Positions 8,362-17,469 are shown, counted from the first letter of the stretch. The stretch is 64,000 nt of DNA from Mesorhizobium terrae (GCF_008727715.1 NZ_CP044218.1:2232001-2296000); one strand, 5' to 3'. The notes: generated by a model from the sequence alone, not told the origin. Program-made: numbers and translations.

Positions 8362-8531
8362 AGACTCGTTCCGGACGTTAATGGCGCGGTGCAAAAACCG
8401 GCATGCCGAACCCGGCTGCGACGGTTTTGCGAACATTGTGCTTTCGCTTCGTCGCGTGAATGCCTATGTGTCGCCAGTCGCCGGGCTTGCCCGGTGCCGA
8501 TCACGGGAAAAAGGTCCCTGCTTCCGGGCTG

Positions 8532-11500
8532 ATGAACATCCATCCCAAATCGAATGAGCCGTTGATCCTGTCGGGCCGCGACGTCACGGCGGTGCTCGGC
8601 CCGACCAACACCGGCAAGACCCATCTCGCCATCGAGCGCATGGTGGCGCATGAGAGCGGCATCATCGGCCTGCCGCTGCGCCTTCTGGCGCGCGAGGTCT
8701 ACACACGTCTCTGCGAGAAGATCGGCGCCCACAAGGTTGCGCTGGTCACCGGCGAGGAAAAGATCCAGCCGGCCGGGGCGAAATATTCCGTGCATACGGT
8801 CGAGGCGCTGCCGCGCGAGACCGACGCCGCCTTCGTCGCCATCGACGAGGTGCAGCTGGCTGGCGATCTCGAGCGTGGCCATATCTTCACCGACCGCATC
8901 CTCAATCTGCGCGGTCGGCAGGAGACGCTGCTTCTGGGTGCGGCCACCATGCACGGCATCCTGCAGAAGCTGCTCAGGGGCGTTTCGGTGGTGACCAGGC
9001 CGCGCCTGTCGCATCTCGCCTACGCCGGCTCGAAGAAGCTCACCCGCCTGCCGCGGCGCTCGGCCATCGTCGCCTTCTCGGCCGACGAGGTCTATGGCAT
9101 CGCCGAGCTGATCCGCCGCCAGCAAGGCGGCGCCGCCGTCGTGCTCGGCGCGCTGTCGCCCCGCACCCGCAACGCCCAGGTGGCGCTCTACCAGTCAGGC
9201 GATGTCGACTATCTGATCGCCACCGACGCGATCGGCATGGGGCTCAACCTCGATGTCGACCACGTCGCCTTCGCCCAGAACCGCAAGTTCGACGGCTATC
9301 AGTACCGCAATCTCACCGCCGCTGAGCTCGGCCAGATCGCCGGCCGCGCCGGCCGCCATCTGCGCGACGGCACGTTCGGCGTCACCGGCCAGGTCGATCC
9401 GTTCGACGAAGACCTGGTGCAGAAGATCGAAGGCCATGACTTCGAGCCGGTGAAGGTGCTGCAATGGCGCACCGCCAGCTTCGACTACGCCAGCCTCGAC
9501 GCGCTGAAGCGCTCGATCGAGACCAATGCGCCGGTGGAAGGTCTGACCCGCGCGCTGCCGGCGGTGGACGCGCAGGCGCTGGAATTTTTGTCCAAGGACG
9601 GCGAGATCCGCAGCCTGGCGACGGGCCGCGAGCGCGTGGCGCTTCTGTGGGAAGCCTGCGCGCTGCCGGACTACCGCAAGATCGCGCCGGCCCAGCATGC
9701 CGACCTCGTCGCTTCCATTTATATGGACCTCGCCAGGCGCGGCCATGTCGACGAAGCCTACATGGCCGAACAGGTGCGCCGCGCCGACACGACCGAGGGC
9801 GACATCGACACGCTTTCGCACCGCATCGCGCAGATCAGGACGTGGACTTTTGTATCCAACCGTCCAGGTTGGCTTGCCGATCCGACACACTGGCAAGAAA
9901 AGACACGTGAAATCGAGGACAGATTGTCGGACGCGTTACATGAGCGGTTGACGAAACGCTTCGTTGATCGCAGGACTTCCGTCCTCATGCGGCGCCTTAG
10001 AGAAAATACCATGCCTGAAGCCGAAATCAGCCCTACCGGAACCGTCCTCGTCGAGGGCCATCATGTCGGCGAATTGCAAGGGTTCCGCTTCACGGCGGAC
10101 CAGGGCGCCGGCGGCGAAGACGCCAAGGCCGTGCGCGCGGCCGCGCAAAAGGCGCTGGCTTCCGAATTCGAAGCGCGCGCCGAACGCTTCGCCGCGTCCG
10201 GCAACAATGACATCGCACTTGGCTCCGACGGCGTGCTGCGCTGGATCGGTGCGCCGATCGGCACGCTGGTGGCCGGCGAGGACGCGCTGAAGCCGCGCCT
10301 GGTGCTTCTGGCCGACGAACAACTGACCGGCCCGGCCCGCGACAAGGTGGCGGCGCGCGCCGAGCGCTTCGTCAATTTCCAGATCGAGCAGTTCCTGAAG
10401 CCGCTGGTGGACCTCAAGAACGCCGAGCAGCTGACCGGTATCGCGCGCGGCATCGCCTTCCAGCTGGTCGAGCATTTCGGCCTTATCAACCGGCGCGACA
10501 TCGCCGAGGAGATGCGCACGCTGGACCAGGAAGGCCGCGCGGCGCTGCGCCGGCTCGGCGTGCGCTTCGGCGCCTACCACGTGTTCGTGCCGTCGTTGAT
10601 CAAGCCGGCACCCGCCGGCCTGGTGACGCTGTTGTGGGCACTGAAGAACGACGGCAAGGAAAAGCCGGGCTTCGGCGACGTCGTGCATGCGCTGGCTTCC
10701 GGCCGCACCTCCGTCGTCATCGACCAGGCGTTCGACAAGGCGTTCTACCGGCTTGCCGGCTACCGCAATCTCGGCCGCCGTGCGGTGCGCGTCGACATTC
10801 TGGAGCGGCTGGCCGACCTGATCCGGCCGGCGACCAACTGGAAGCCGGGCCTCGGTCCGCGTCCGGACGGCGCCTATGACGGCCAGGCCTTCATGGTGAC
10901 GCCGCCGATGATGTCGATCCTCGGCGCCACCGCCGACGACATGGAAGAGATCCTCAAAGGTCTCGGCTATCGCGCCGAGCCGAAGCCGGCGGCCGAGGTG
11001 AAGGCGAAAACCGAAGCGCTCGACGCCGCCGTGCGCGAGGCAGCGGAAGCCAAGGCGGTGGCCGACGCGGCCGCGAAGGCGGCACGGCAGGCGGCCGATG
11101 CTGCCGCTGCGCAAGAGGCCGCGCCGAGCGCCGACGAAAGCACCGCCGAGGCGACGGACGAAGCAGCCGCCAGCGCGGAGCCGGCCGAACAGGTTTCCGA
11201 GCCGATCGCTTTGGCGGAAGAAACGGTCGACGCGCCGGATGCTGGCGACGAGGCTGTCGTGGAGACGGCCGAGCCAGTCGCTGAGGTTGCCGAGACAGCC
11301 GAGCCGGTCACCGATGAAGTCGAGTTGGCTGCGGAAACGGCCGAGCCGGCTGGCGAAGCCGAGAAAGCCGAGCCCGTCGTGGCGGAAGCTGCCGCGGCTG
11401 CTCCGGAAGCCGAAGAGAGCAAGGCCGACGCGACTGCCGCAGAAGCAGAGGAGCCGAAGCCGATTCTTCTGTGGCGGCAGGCGCGTTTCGAACACCGGCG

Positions 11501-11870
11501 CGACAACCGCCACCAGCGCGGCAATCGCGGCAACCAGCCGGGTGGCGAGCAGAACCGCCAGCCGGGCGGTCGCGAGGGCGCCGAGCAAGGCAATGGCCGC
11601 GAGCGCTTCTCCCGCGACCGCTCCAAGGAGCGCGCCAATGGCGATGGCGGCCGCCCGGGTCGTCCCGGCGGCAAGCCGCAGGGCGACCGCCAGGATCGGC
11701 GCGAGGGGCGCGGCGACTGGAAGGGCGGCAAACCCGACGGTCGCCGGCCGGAGGGCAAGGGCGGCAAGCCGGCTTTCCAGCCGAAGCCGCGCGAGGAGCG
11801 CCCGGTGCGCTTCGATCCCGATTCGCCATTCGCCAAGCTGGCCGCCTTGCGCGACCAGTTGAAGAAGTAG
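8532..11870 (+). CDS. SUV3-like DExH/D RNA helicase with long disordered C-terminal tail
   Basis: A 1112-residue helicase. Motif I is GPTNTGKT at residues 23-30, the Walker B variant is IDEVQLA (DEVQ), and motif VI is QIAGRAGR, the pattern of the mitochondrial SUV3 degradosome helicase family. The middle region carries the family's C-terminal domains. From about residue 816 to 976 the chain becomes an alanine/glutamate-rich low-complexity segment and then an Arg/Gly/Asn/Gln-rich tail (about 985-1090), typical of RNA-binding, condensate-prone regions. I chose ATG 8532 because the motif spacing fits; an in-frame ATG at 8460 would add 24 unlikely residues. The ribosome site is weak. A role in RNA decay or RNP remodelling is inferred. 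Confidence 0.9.
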   Translation: MNIHPKSNEPLILSGRDVTAVLGPTNTGKTHLAIERMVAHESGIIGLPLRLLAREVYTRLCEKIGAHKVALVTGEEKIQPAGAKYSVHTVEALPRETDAAFVAIDEVQLAGDLERGHIFTDRILNLRGRQETLLLGAATMHGILQKLLRGVSVVTRPRLSHLAYAGSKKLTRLPRRSAIVAFSADEVYGIAELIRRQQGGAAVVLGALSPRTRNAQVALYQSGDVDYLIATDAIGMGLNLDVDHVAFAQNRKFDGYQYRNLTAAELGQIAGRAGRHLRDGTFGVTGQVDPFDEDLVQKIEGHDFEPVKVLQWRTASFDYASLDALKRSIETNAPVEGLTRALPAVDAQALEFLSKDGEIRSLATGRERVALLWEACALPDYRKIAPAQHADLVASIYMDLARRGHVDEAYMAEQVRRADTTEGDIDTLSHRIAQIRTWTFVSNRPGWLADPTHWQEKTREIEDRLSDALHERLTKRFVDRRTSVLMRRLRENTMPEAEISPTGTVLVEGHHVGELQGFRFTADQGAGGEDAKAVRAAAQKALASEFEARAERFAASGNNDIALGSDGVLRWIGAPIGTLVAGEDALKPRLVLLADEQLTGPARDKVAARAERFVNFQIEQFLKPLVDLKNAEQLTGIARGIAFQLVEHFGLINRRDIAEEMRTLDQEGRAALRRLGVRFGAYHVFVPSLIKPAPAGLVTLLWALKNDGKEKPGFGDVVHALASGRTSVVIDQAFDKAFYRLAGYRNLGRRAVRVDILERLADLIRPATNWKPGLGPRPDGAYDGQAFMVTPPMMSILGATADDMEEILKGLGYRAEPKPAAEVKAKTEALDAAVREAAEAKAVADAAAKAARQAADAAAAQEAAPSADESTAEATDEAAASAEPAEQVSEPIALAEETVDAPDAGDEAVVETAEPVAEVAETAEPVTDEVELAAETAEPAGEAEKAEPVVAEAAAAAPEAEESKADATAAEAEEPKPILLWRQARFEHRRDNRHQRGNRGNQPGGEQNRQPGGREGAEQGNGRERFSRDRSKERANGDGGRPGRPGGKPQGDRQDRREGRGDWKGGKPDGRRPEGKGGKPAFQPKPREERPVRFDPDSPFAKLAALRDQLKK

Positions 11871-11916
11871 ATGTCGCGGCCAGGCCTTTCGGCGCGCCGC
11901 CTCGGGTTTTGAACCG

Positions 11917-12303
11917 ATGGCCGCCGAGGGTCGCCAGCGCATCGACAAGTGGCTGTTCTTCGCCCGCGCGGTGAAATCGCGCTCGCTGGCTGCGAAACTG
12001 GCGGTGGCGGGCCGCGTTCGCATCAACCGCGACAAAGCAACGCAGGCGTCCGATCTGGTCAAGATCGGCGACGTGCTGACCATCACGCTCGACGGCCGCA
12101 TCCTGGTGTGGAAGGTGTTGGCACCCGGCATCCGCCGTGGCCCGGCGGAGGAGGCGCGCACGCTTTACGAGGACATGTCGCCGGCGCCAACGCCGAAGGC
12201 CGAGACTGTGCCCGACGCGATCGCGCCGCTGCGCGATGCGGGCAGCGGCCGGCCGACCAAGCGGGAACGGCGGCAAACCGATCGTCTCAGGGACGAAAAC
12301 TGA
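11917..12303 (+). CDS. S4-domain RNA-binding protein, Hsp15-like
   Basis: A 128-residue protein beginning with an S4 RNA-binding fold (RIDKWLFFARAVKSRSLAAKL, then GRVRINRDKATQASDLVKIGDVL). The arrangement matches heat-shock protein 15 (HslR), which binds stalled 50S subunits carrying nascent chains. The C-terminal 40 residues are basic and probably disordered. It follows the helicase on the same strand after 46 bases and may be co-transcribed, which would place two RNA-handling proteins in one operon. Confidence 0.9.
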   Translation: MAAEGRQRIDKWLFFARAVKSRSLAAKLAVAGRVRINRDKATQASDLVKIGDVLTITLDGRILVWKVLAPGIRRGPAEEARTLYEDMSPAPTPKAETVPDAIAPLRDAGSGRPTKRERRQTDRLRDEN

Positions 12304-12453
12304 GGACGCGCGTGCCGTCGCGCATCGTGCCGTGGAAAGCTATTCCGACCTGGGCCAATTCCTTGGCATGCGCCGGCCTTGCAAGCGCGCGGCAAAGACG
12401 TTACCTGACCGGCAACAATAGAAAAGAGAACGGGACCTTCCCGGAGCCGCCTG

Positions 12454-12792
12454 ATGACCTACCTCGTCACCGATAATTGCATCAAATGCAAGTACATGGA
12501 TTGCGTCGAGGTGTGTCCGGTCGACTGTTTCTACGAAGGCGAGAACATGCTCGTCATCCACCCGGATGAGTGCATCGACTGCGGCGTGTGCGAGCCGGAG
12601 TGCCCTGCCGACGCGATCAAGCCGGACACCGAGCCGGGGCTCGACAAGTGGCTGCAGATCAACACCGAATACGCCGAGAAGTGGCCTAACATCACCACCA
12701 AGAAGGACGCGCCGGCCGACGCCAAGCAGTTCGACGGCGAGACCGAGAAGTTCGAAAAGTACTTTTCAGCGGAGCCGGGCGGCGGCGATTGA
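12454..12792 (+). CDS. fdxA: Seven-iron ferredoxin FdxA
   Basis: A 112-residue ferredoxin. The N-terminal cluster segment [18 protein letters not shown] lacks one of the usual four equally spaced cysteines and so holds the [3Fe-4S] centre together with a cysteine from the second set, while [12 protein letters not shown] provides the [4Fe-4S] centre. The remaining C-terminal 60 residues are the typical FdxA extension. It is preceded by GGAG at a good distance. It is a soluble electron carrier; partners are not visible. Confidence 0.96.
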   Translation: MTYLVTDNCIKCKYMDCVEVCPVDCFYEGENMLVIHPDECIDCGVCEPECPADAIKPDTEPGLDKWLQINTEYAEKWPNITTKKDAPADAKQFDGETEKFEKYFSAEPGGGD

Positions 12793-13155
12793 CGCCTTCC
12801 AGGCGCGGGGCTGCGACAACAGGATTGTGCTAACCACCTTGACATAGGTGGTTGCGTGTATCCTTCGCGCGTGCAGCAAAATCTTGATTCTTGCGGCTTT
12901 TTGTGTTACACGGAAAAAACATGCCGATGACACAACGTCGATTTATGGCGCAGACGCCCCTAATCATCGAAAGGTGAATTCCATATCCGGACCAGAGCAC
13001 TCTGGGTCAGGCGGACGCAGTCTTGCGGCCGGCCGGCGCAGGACTTTTCCGGTGGGTTTCGCTTGTTGTGTGGCATTCCGGGCCGGATCTGATCCGGCGG
13101 CCCCAGTTCTGCCGGCAGAGACCTGCCGGCACCACAACAAGGAGTTCAGGGCGTA
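12793..13155. other. Intergenic region between fdxA and carD
   Basis: This stretch of 363 bases has no gene. It starts with a hairpin at 12832-12853 (AACCACCT/AGGTGGTT with a TGACAT loop) that lacks a T-run, so it could be an fdxA 3' end processing structure; the same bases spell TTGACA at 12839. An AT-rich patch at 12880-12930 (CTTGATTCTTGCGGC followed by TTTTTGTGTTACA) is the likely carD promoter zone. The long leader suggests an untranslated region of about 200 bases. Confidence 0.4.
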
Positions 13156-13740
13156 ATGGCAACGACAACCCCGCAGAAGAAGTCCGTATCCGCAGCACGT
13201 CACGGTTTCAAGACCGGCGAGTTCATCGTCTATCCGGCGCACGGCGTCGGCCAGATCGTCTCGATCGACGAGCAGGAAGTGGCGGGCCACAAGCTGGAGC
13301 TGTTCGTCATTGATTTCCAGAAGGACAAGATGCGCCTGAAGGTGCCGGTCGCCAAGGCGACCTCGATCGGCATGCGCAAGCTTTCCGAAACCGACTATGT
13401 CGACCGCGCGCTGAAGGTGGTGCAGGGTCGTGCCCGCGTGAAGCGCACCATGTGGTCGCGCCGCGCCCAGGAATATGATGCGAAGATCAATTCCGGCGAC
13501 CTGATCTCGATCTCGGAAGTGGTGCGCGATCTCTACCGCGCCGAAAACCAGCCGGAGCAGTCCTATTCCGAGCGCCAGCTTTATGAAGCCGCGCTCGACC
13601 GCATGGCCCGCGAGATCGCCGCCGTCAACCGCATGTCGGAAACCGAAGCCGTGCGCCTGATCGAGGTCAACCTCAACAAGGGCCCCAAGCGCGGCACCAA
13701 GGCCGACAATGAAGAGACCGAGCAGGAAGAAGCTGCCTGA
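13156..13740 (+). CDS. carD: CarD-family transcriptional regulator
   Basis: A 194-residue protein. The N-terminal RNA polymerase interaction (Tudor-like) domain reads FKTGEFIVYPAHGVGQIVSIDEQEVAGHKLELFVIDF in segments across residues 15-55, and the C-terminal helical domain begins around residue 85 with RARVKRTMWSRRAQEYDAKI. CarD/CdnL proteins bind the polymerase beta subunit and stabilise open complexes at housekeeping promoters. The acidic C-terminal tail is disordered. A strong terminator follows, so it is probably monocistronic. Confidence 0.95.
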   Translation: MATTTPQKKSVSAARHGFKTGEFIVYPAHGVGQIVSIDEQEVAGHKLELFVIDFQKDKMRLKVPVAKATSIGMRKLSETDYVDRALKVVQGRARVKRTMWSRRAQEYDAKINSGDLISISEVVRDLYRAENQPEQSYSERQLYEAALDRMAREIAAVNRMSETEAVRLIEVNLNKGPKRGTKADNEETEQEEAA

Positions 13741-13767
13741 ATAGCTCCTTCCGATTGAGTTCACGAA

Positions 13768-13795
13768 AACCCGGCCGAAATGGCCGGGTTTTTTG
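13768..13795 (+). terminator. Rho-independent terminator of carD
   Basis: AACCCGGCC (13768-13776) pairs with GGCCGGGTT (13782-13790) across a GAAAT loop and is followed by TTTTTT. A textbook intrinsic terminator 28 bases past the stop. Confidence 0.95.
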
Positions 13796-13813
13796 TTTTG
13801 GAGGCAATCTCGA

Positions 13814-13974
13814 CCTTCCCTTGTGGGGCTCGGCGGCGTGGCCGCTGAAGCGAAAGCGATCAGGGGTGCTGGACGGAGTTTGAGCGGTCGCGCTCCGTCC
13901 AGCACCCCTCATCCGCCCTCGCTTACGGCGGCTTCGCCGCCTGCTCAGGCACCTTCTCCCCCAAAAGGAGAAGG
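13814..13974. repeat. Intergenic palindromic element E3 (short form, 161 bp)
   Basis: A degenerate, shorter member of the E family. The right end (ACCTTCTCCCCC...GGAGAAGG) is intact while the left end is eroded, and the centre is reduced to CAGGGGTGCTGGACGGAG ... CTCCGTCCAGCACCCCTC, itself an inverted repeat. It sits between the carD terminator and the 3' end of the vWA gene. Confidence 0.75.
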
Positions 13975-13989
13975 GGAGCGATGCGCCGT

Positions 13990-15180
13990 TCAATGCTTGC
14001 GCGACAATTGCCGGGTTGCGGTTTCGAGGCCGGCCAGCGTCAGCGGGTACATGCGGCCGCCGAAGATGTCGTGGATCATGCTGATGGAATGCGTGTAGCC
14101 CCAGTGCTGCTCGCGCGTCGGGTTGAGCCAGACCGCGTTCGGCCATTGGTGGAGCACGCGCTGCAGCCAAATCGTGCCGGCTTCCTTGTTCCAGTGCTCG
14201 ACCGCGCCGCCGGGTGAGACGATCTCATAAGGGCTCATCGCGGCGTCGCCGACGAAGATCACCTTATAGTCGTGGCCATATTTGTGCAGCACGTCGAAGG
14301 TCGGGATCTTCTCGGTGTAGCGGCGGCGGTTGTCCTTCCAGACGTCCTCGTAAAGGCAGTTGTGGAAGTAGAAATATTCGAGCTGCCGGAACTCGGTTTT
14401 GGCTGCCGAAAACAGCTCCTCGACAACCTTGATGTGGTCGTCCATCGAGCCGCCGACATCGAAGAACATCAGGAGCTTGACCGCATTGCGCCGCTCGGGA
14501 CGGGTCTGGACGTCGAGATAGCCATGCTCGGCGGTGGCATGGATGGTGCCCGGCAGGTCCAGTTCCTCCTCGGCGCCTTCGCGCACCCAGCGGCGCAGGC
14601 GTTTCAGCGCGACTTTGATGTTGCGGGTGCCGAGCTCGACGCTGTCGTCGAAGTTCCTGAACTCGCGCTTGTCCCAGACCTTCACCGCGCGGCGGTGGCG
14701 GCTTTCGTCCTGGCCGATGCGCACGCCCTCGGGATTGTAGCCATAGGCGCCGAAGGGTGAGGTGCCGGCGGTGCCGATCCATTTCGAGCCGCCCTGGTGG
14801 CGGCCCTTCTGTTCCTCCAGCCGCTGCTTCAGCGTCTCCATCAGCTTCTCAAAGCCGCCGAGCGCTTCGACCAGCTTCTTCTCCTCCTCGGTCAGCGTCT
14901 TTTCGGCCAGCCGGCGCAGCCAGTCTTCGGGGAGGGCGGCGACGTCGATGCCGCCTTCGCCCGAGATCGCCTCGACGCCCTTGAAATAATGCGAAAACAC
15001 CTGGTCGAAGCGGTCGATGTGGCGCTCGTCCTTCACCAGTGTGGCGCGGGCGAGATAATAGAAGCCCTCGACATCGTAGCTGACGAGATCGGCTTCCAGG
15101 CTTTCCAGCAGAGTGAGGTATTCCCGCAGCGAGACGGGAACCTTGGCGGCCTTCAGTTCGAGGAAGAAGGGGATGAACAT
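13990..15180 (-). CDS. vWA-domain protein, CoxE-like
   Basis: A 396-residue protein with an N-terminal helical domain (FIPFFLELKAAKVPVSLREYL) and a C-terminal von Willebrand A domain. The metal site is LLMFFDVGGSMDDH, a D-x-G-G-S variant of the usual D-x-S-x-S. No membrane segment is present. Such proteins act with MoxR-type AAA+ ATPases as chaperone or metal-insertion pairs, as CobT does with CobS. The matching MoxR gene is at 17824-18663 on the same strand, but the two are separated by two unrelated genes and repeats. The process served is unknown. Confidence 0.88.
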   Translation of the reverse strand: MFIPFFLELKAAKVPVSLREYLTLLESLEADLVSYDVEGFYYLARATLVKDERHIDRFDQVFSHYFKGVEAISGEGGIDVAALPEDWLRRLAEKTLTEEEKKLVEALGGFEKLMETLKQRLEEQKGRHQGGSKWIGTAGTSPFGAYGYNPEGVRIGQDESRHRRAVKVWDKREFRNFDDSVELGTRNIKVALKRLRRWVREGAEEELDLPGTIHATAEHGYLDVQTRPERRNAVKLLMFFDVGGSMDDHIKVVEELFSAAKTEFRQLEYFYFHNCLYEDVWKDNRRRYTEKIPTFDVLHKYGHDYKVIFVGDAAMSPYEIVSPGGAVEHWNKEAGTIWLQRVLHQWPNAVWLNPTREQHWGYTHSISMIHDIFGGRMYPLTLAGLETATRQLSRKH

Positions 15181-15229
15181 GCCGCCATTTTGCTTCGGCG
15201 GTGGCGGGGAGGCAAGGGCGGGAACTCGA

Positions 15230-15440
15230 CCTTCTCCCCTTGCGGGAGAAGGTGGCTCGGCGCGCAGCGCCGAGACGGATGAGGGGTGTTGGAAGAAACG
15301 AGACGATCAAGGAATTGGCGCTATCTTGTGATCATTCCAAGTTCGGAAAGGTCGCGCTCTGGCCAACACCCCTCATCCGACCTCGCCTACGGCGGCTATG
15401 CCGCCGGGGCTCGGCCACCTTCTCCCGCAAGGGGAGAAGG
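15230..15440. repeat. Intergenic palindromic element E4 (RIME/MITE-like, 211 bp)
   Basis: Inverted ends CCTTCTCCCC and GGGGAGAAGG, the same orientation of the centre as E2 (GGTGTTGGAAGAAACGAG ... CTCTGGCCAACACC) but with a more diverged interior. It lies between the vWA and GH25 genes, which are divergent here. Confidence 0.88.
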
Positions 15441-15575
15441 GAAGAGGGTAGGAACGCCACACTCTTGGTAAAAATAAGATTCAGCCTTTTTTGGTAATTT
15501 CCCGTTAGCAATTGGAACTGATGGGGCCGCGGTATCGGCTTCCGTCTCCGGTTCTTGTTTTGCGTACGGGTTCTC

Positions 15576-16637
15576 ATGCGTTTCACCACGGTGTCGGCTA
15601 TCCTGCTTGCCTGCGCGGCGCTTGCCAGCTGCGCTTCCCGTTCGGGCATGGACGAGATCCTGGCGCCGGGGCCGTCGTCGGAGACGACCAGCTCGATCGC
15701 CCGGCCGAACAGCCCGGTGCCGACCGCCGATATCAAGTCCGAACTGCGCGCGGCGCCGGCGCCGCAAATGGCGATGGCGGCGCCCATGCAGGAGCCGTCA
15801 TTCCCCGAGACGGAATCCTTTGCCGGTCCGCAGCCCAGCATGCCGGTCATGCCGATGCCTGCCGCGATGCCCACGGCGAAGCCCGCGATCATGACGCCGG
15901 CGGAAAAGCCGGTGATCCGCAAGGCGGCGATCGTGCGCGGCGAGGTTTTCGCCCGGCGCTTCCGCGACGCCAAGCCGATCAATTTCGGCCGCGCCACTTC
16001 GCCCAAGCAGCTCGCCGTGCACGGCGTCGATGTCTCGCGCTGGCAAGGCGACATCGACTGGGACAAGCTGCGCTCGCAGGGCGCCAACTTCGCCTATATC
16101 AAGGCCACCGACGGCGGCGACCACCTCGACCCGATGTTCAAGAAGAACTGGCGCGAGGCAAACGAGGCCGGCCTCAGGCGCGGCGCCTATCACTTCTTCT
16201 ACTGGTGCCGCACTGCCGGCGAACAGGCCGACTGGTTCATCCGCAACGTGCCGAAGGTGGCCGGCGCGCTGCCGCCGGTCATCGATGTCGAATATAATGG
16301 CGAGTCCAGCTGCACGCGCCGCCCGTCGCGCGAAAAGGTGCTGGAGAAGATGAAGGTGTTCATGGACAAGCTGGAGCGCCACTACGGCCAGCGTCCGGTC
16401 ATCTATACGGCGCCGGACTTCTACCGCGACAACCTCAAGGGCGAATTCCTGGACTATTCGTTCTGGCTGCGCGCGGTGGCACAGCATCCGGGCAAGGTCT
16501 ATCCCGGCCGCAAATGGGTGTTCTGGCAGTACTCCGGTTCCGGCCTGTCGCACGGCGTCGCCGGCCGCATCGACCTCAACGCCTTCCACGGCTCGGAAGA
16601 AGACTGGCACGACTGGGTGGCCGACAAGTCGAGCTGA
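15576..16637 (+). CDS. GH25 lysozyme-like lipoprotein
   Basis: A 353-residue protein with an N-terminal lipoprotein signal (hydrophobic stretch then LASCAS lipobox, Cys about residue 19), a proline/methionine-rich linker, and a C-terminal GH25 muramidase domain from about residue 145. Catalytic acidic residues lie in HGVDVSRWQGDIDW and PPVIDVEY; FAYIKATDGGD and VFWQYSGSG are conserved. GH25 enzymes cleave the MurNAc-GlcNAc bond. The lipid anchor implies a periplasmic face of a membrane. I chose ATG 15576 over 15555 because it gives a clean signal peptide. Its insertion between the vWA and MoxR genes is probably incidental. Confidence 0.92.
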   Translation: MRFTTVSAILLACAALASCASRSGMDEILAPGPSSETTSSIARPNSPVPTADIKSELRAAPAPQMAMAAPMQEPSFPETESFAGPQPSMPVMPMPAAMPTAKPAIMTPAEKPVIRKAAIVRGEVFARRFRDAKPINFGRATSPKQLAVHGVDVSRWQGDIDWDKLRSQGANFAYIKATDGGDHLDPMFKKNWREANEAGLRRGAYHFFYWCRTAGEQADWFIRNVPKVAGALPPVIDVEYNGESSCTRRPSREKVLEKMKVFMDKLERHYGQRPVIYTAPDFYRDNLKGEFLDYSFWLRAVAQHPGKVYPGRKWVFWQYSGSGLSHGVAGRIDLNAFHGSEEDWHDWVADKSS

Positions 16638-16663
16638 TGCGCAAATTCAAAGTGTTGGAACGA

Positions 16664-16695
16664 CCTTTGCGCGTCCGAATGGACGCGCGGCGCCC
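16664..16695. repeat. Short palindromic repeat G1 (hairpin)
   Basis: GCGCGTCC (16669-16676) and GGACGCGC (16681-16688) form a perfect 8-bp stem with a 4-base loop. The flanks CCTTT and GGCGC-CCTA are shared with a second copy at 41479-41512. It sits just after the GH25 gene and may serve as a transcript end. Confidence 0.75.
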
Positions 16696-16738
16696 TAATA
16701 TCCCGGCGGCCCCGGGCAGGTACCACCGGAAGGCCTGA

Positions 16739-17185
16739 TTACAGCAGATCGTATTCGATGAAGCCGGTGCGCCGCGCGACACGGTCGTAGAGCTTGCGCG
16801 CGGTGGCGTTGGTCTCATGCGTCATCCAGTAGACATTGGTGACGCCGGCCGCCTTCGCCTCTTGCTTGACCGCGTCGATCAGCGCCGAACCCACGCCCTT
16901 GCCGCGGATGTCCGGGTCGGCGAACAAGTCCTGCAGATAGCAATTGTTGGCCTCCGCCCAGCAGGAGCGATGATACATGTAATGGGTCAGGCCGACGGGC
17001 TTGCTATCGAGAAGCGCGATGAAGCCGCGCGGCTCGTATTCGCCCGGCGTGAACAGCCGCTTCCAGGTGAGCTCAAAGGTCTCCGCCGGCAAAATGGTGT
17101 TGTAGAATTTGAGATAGGCGACCCACAACCGGCGCCATTCGGCATGGTCGGACTGTTCGAGAGGGCGGATGACGATGTCGGACAT
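16739..17185 (-). CDS. GNAT-family N-acetyltransferase
   Basis: A 148-residue acetyltransferase. The acetyl-CoA-binding motif A reads FADPDIRGKGVGSALIDAV, the R-x-x-G-x-G loop being RGKGVG. The N-terminal part (IVIRPLEQSDHAEWRRLW) is typical. The acceptor substrate cannot be read from the sequence. It is convergent with the GH25 gene. Confidence 0.9.
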   Translation of the reverse strand: MSDIVIRPLEQSDHAEWRRLWVAYLKFYNTILPAETFELTWKRLFTPGEYEPRGFIALLDSKPVGLTHYMYHRSCWAEANNCYLQDLFADPDIRGKGVGSALIDAVKQEAKAAGVTNVYWMTHETNATARKLYDRVARRTGFIEYDLL

Positions 17186-17291
17186 GGTGCGGTTCCCCTG
17201 AATTACGCCGATGTTCTAGCCCGGCACGCGCCGTCGGCGCGATGGCACAGGCGCGGGGTTTTTGTTGTTAGAGGCGCGTTTGCGCCGTGTT

Positions 17292-17469
17292 CGTCATTCC
17301 GGGCAAGCGAGCAAGGCGAGGGTAGATCTGGACCCATAAAGCGGTACGGCCGGGACCTGGGTTCGCGCAAACGTTAGTGACTCGAACGGTGCAGGGCGAG
17401 GACCGGGCCGGGCTCGACGATGTTGCGGCCAATGGGTTCCGGCTCTCGCTCCGCTCGGCCGGAATGACG
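17292..17469. repeat. Intergenic repeat element F2
   Basis: It starts CGTCATTCCGGGCAAGCGAG and ends GGCCGGAATGACG, with inverted ends. The interior shares GCACGGCCGGGACCTGGG-like and CGGCCAATGGGTTCCGG segments with F3. The following 68 bases (GCGGCGTAT...GCGCCG) are also duplicated behind F3. Confidence 0.85.

Larger units (their letters stand above)
7902..8531. other. Gene-free leader region with a dense cluster of GANTC sites
   Basis: About 630 bases without a credible gene lie upstream of the helicase. GANTC, the target of the alphaproteobacterial CcrM methylase, occurs at 7984, 8057, 8068, 8263, 8323, 8333, 8341, 8352 and 8363: nine times in 390 bases, five of them within 45 bases. A 22-bp direct repeat containing two of these sites occurs at 8056-8077 and 8340-8361, and CAAAAGTTAACGGC occurs twice (near 7930 and 8215). 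The composition is more AT-rich than the flanks. It probably carries the helicase promoter and possibly a cell-cycle methylation switch. Confidence 0.6.

Noticed and set aside
8460..8531. N-terminal extension of the helicase from ATG 8460
   Set aside because: The 24 extra residues are not helicase-like, and ATG 8532 places motif I at the usual distance.
9936..12161. 741-residue open frame on the minus strand
   Set aside because: Antisense to the helicase and S4 genes; its translation is Leu/Arg/Ala low complexity without motifs.
12832..12853. Hairpin after fdxA as an intrinsic terminator
   Set aside because: The 8-bp stem is good but there is no T-run after it, so I list it only as part of the intergenic description.
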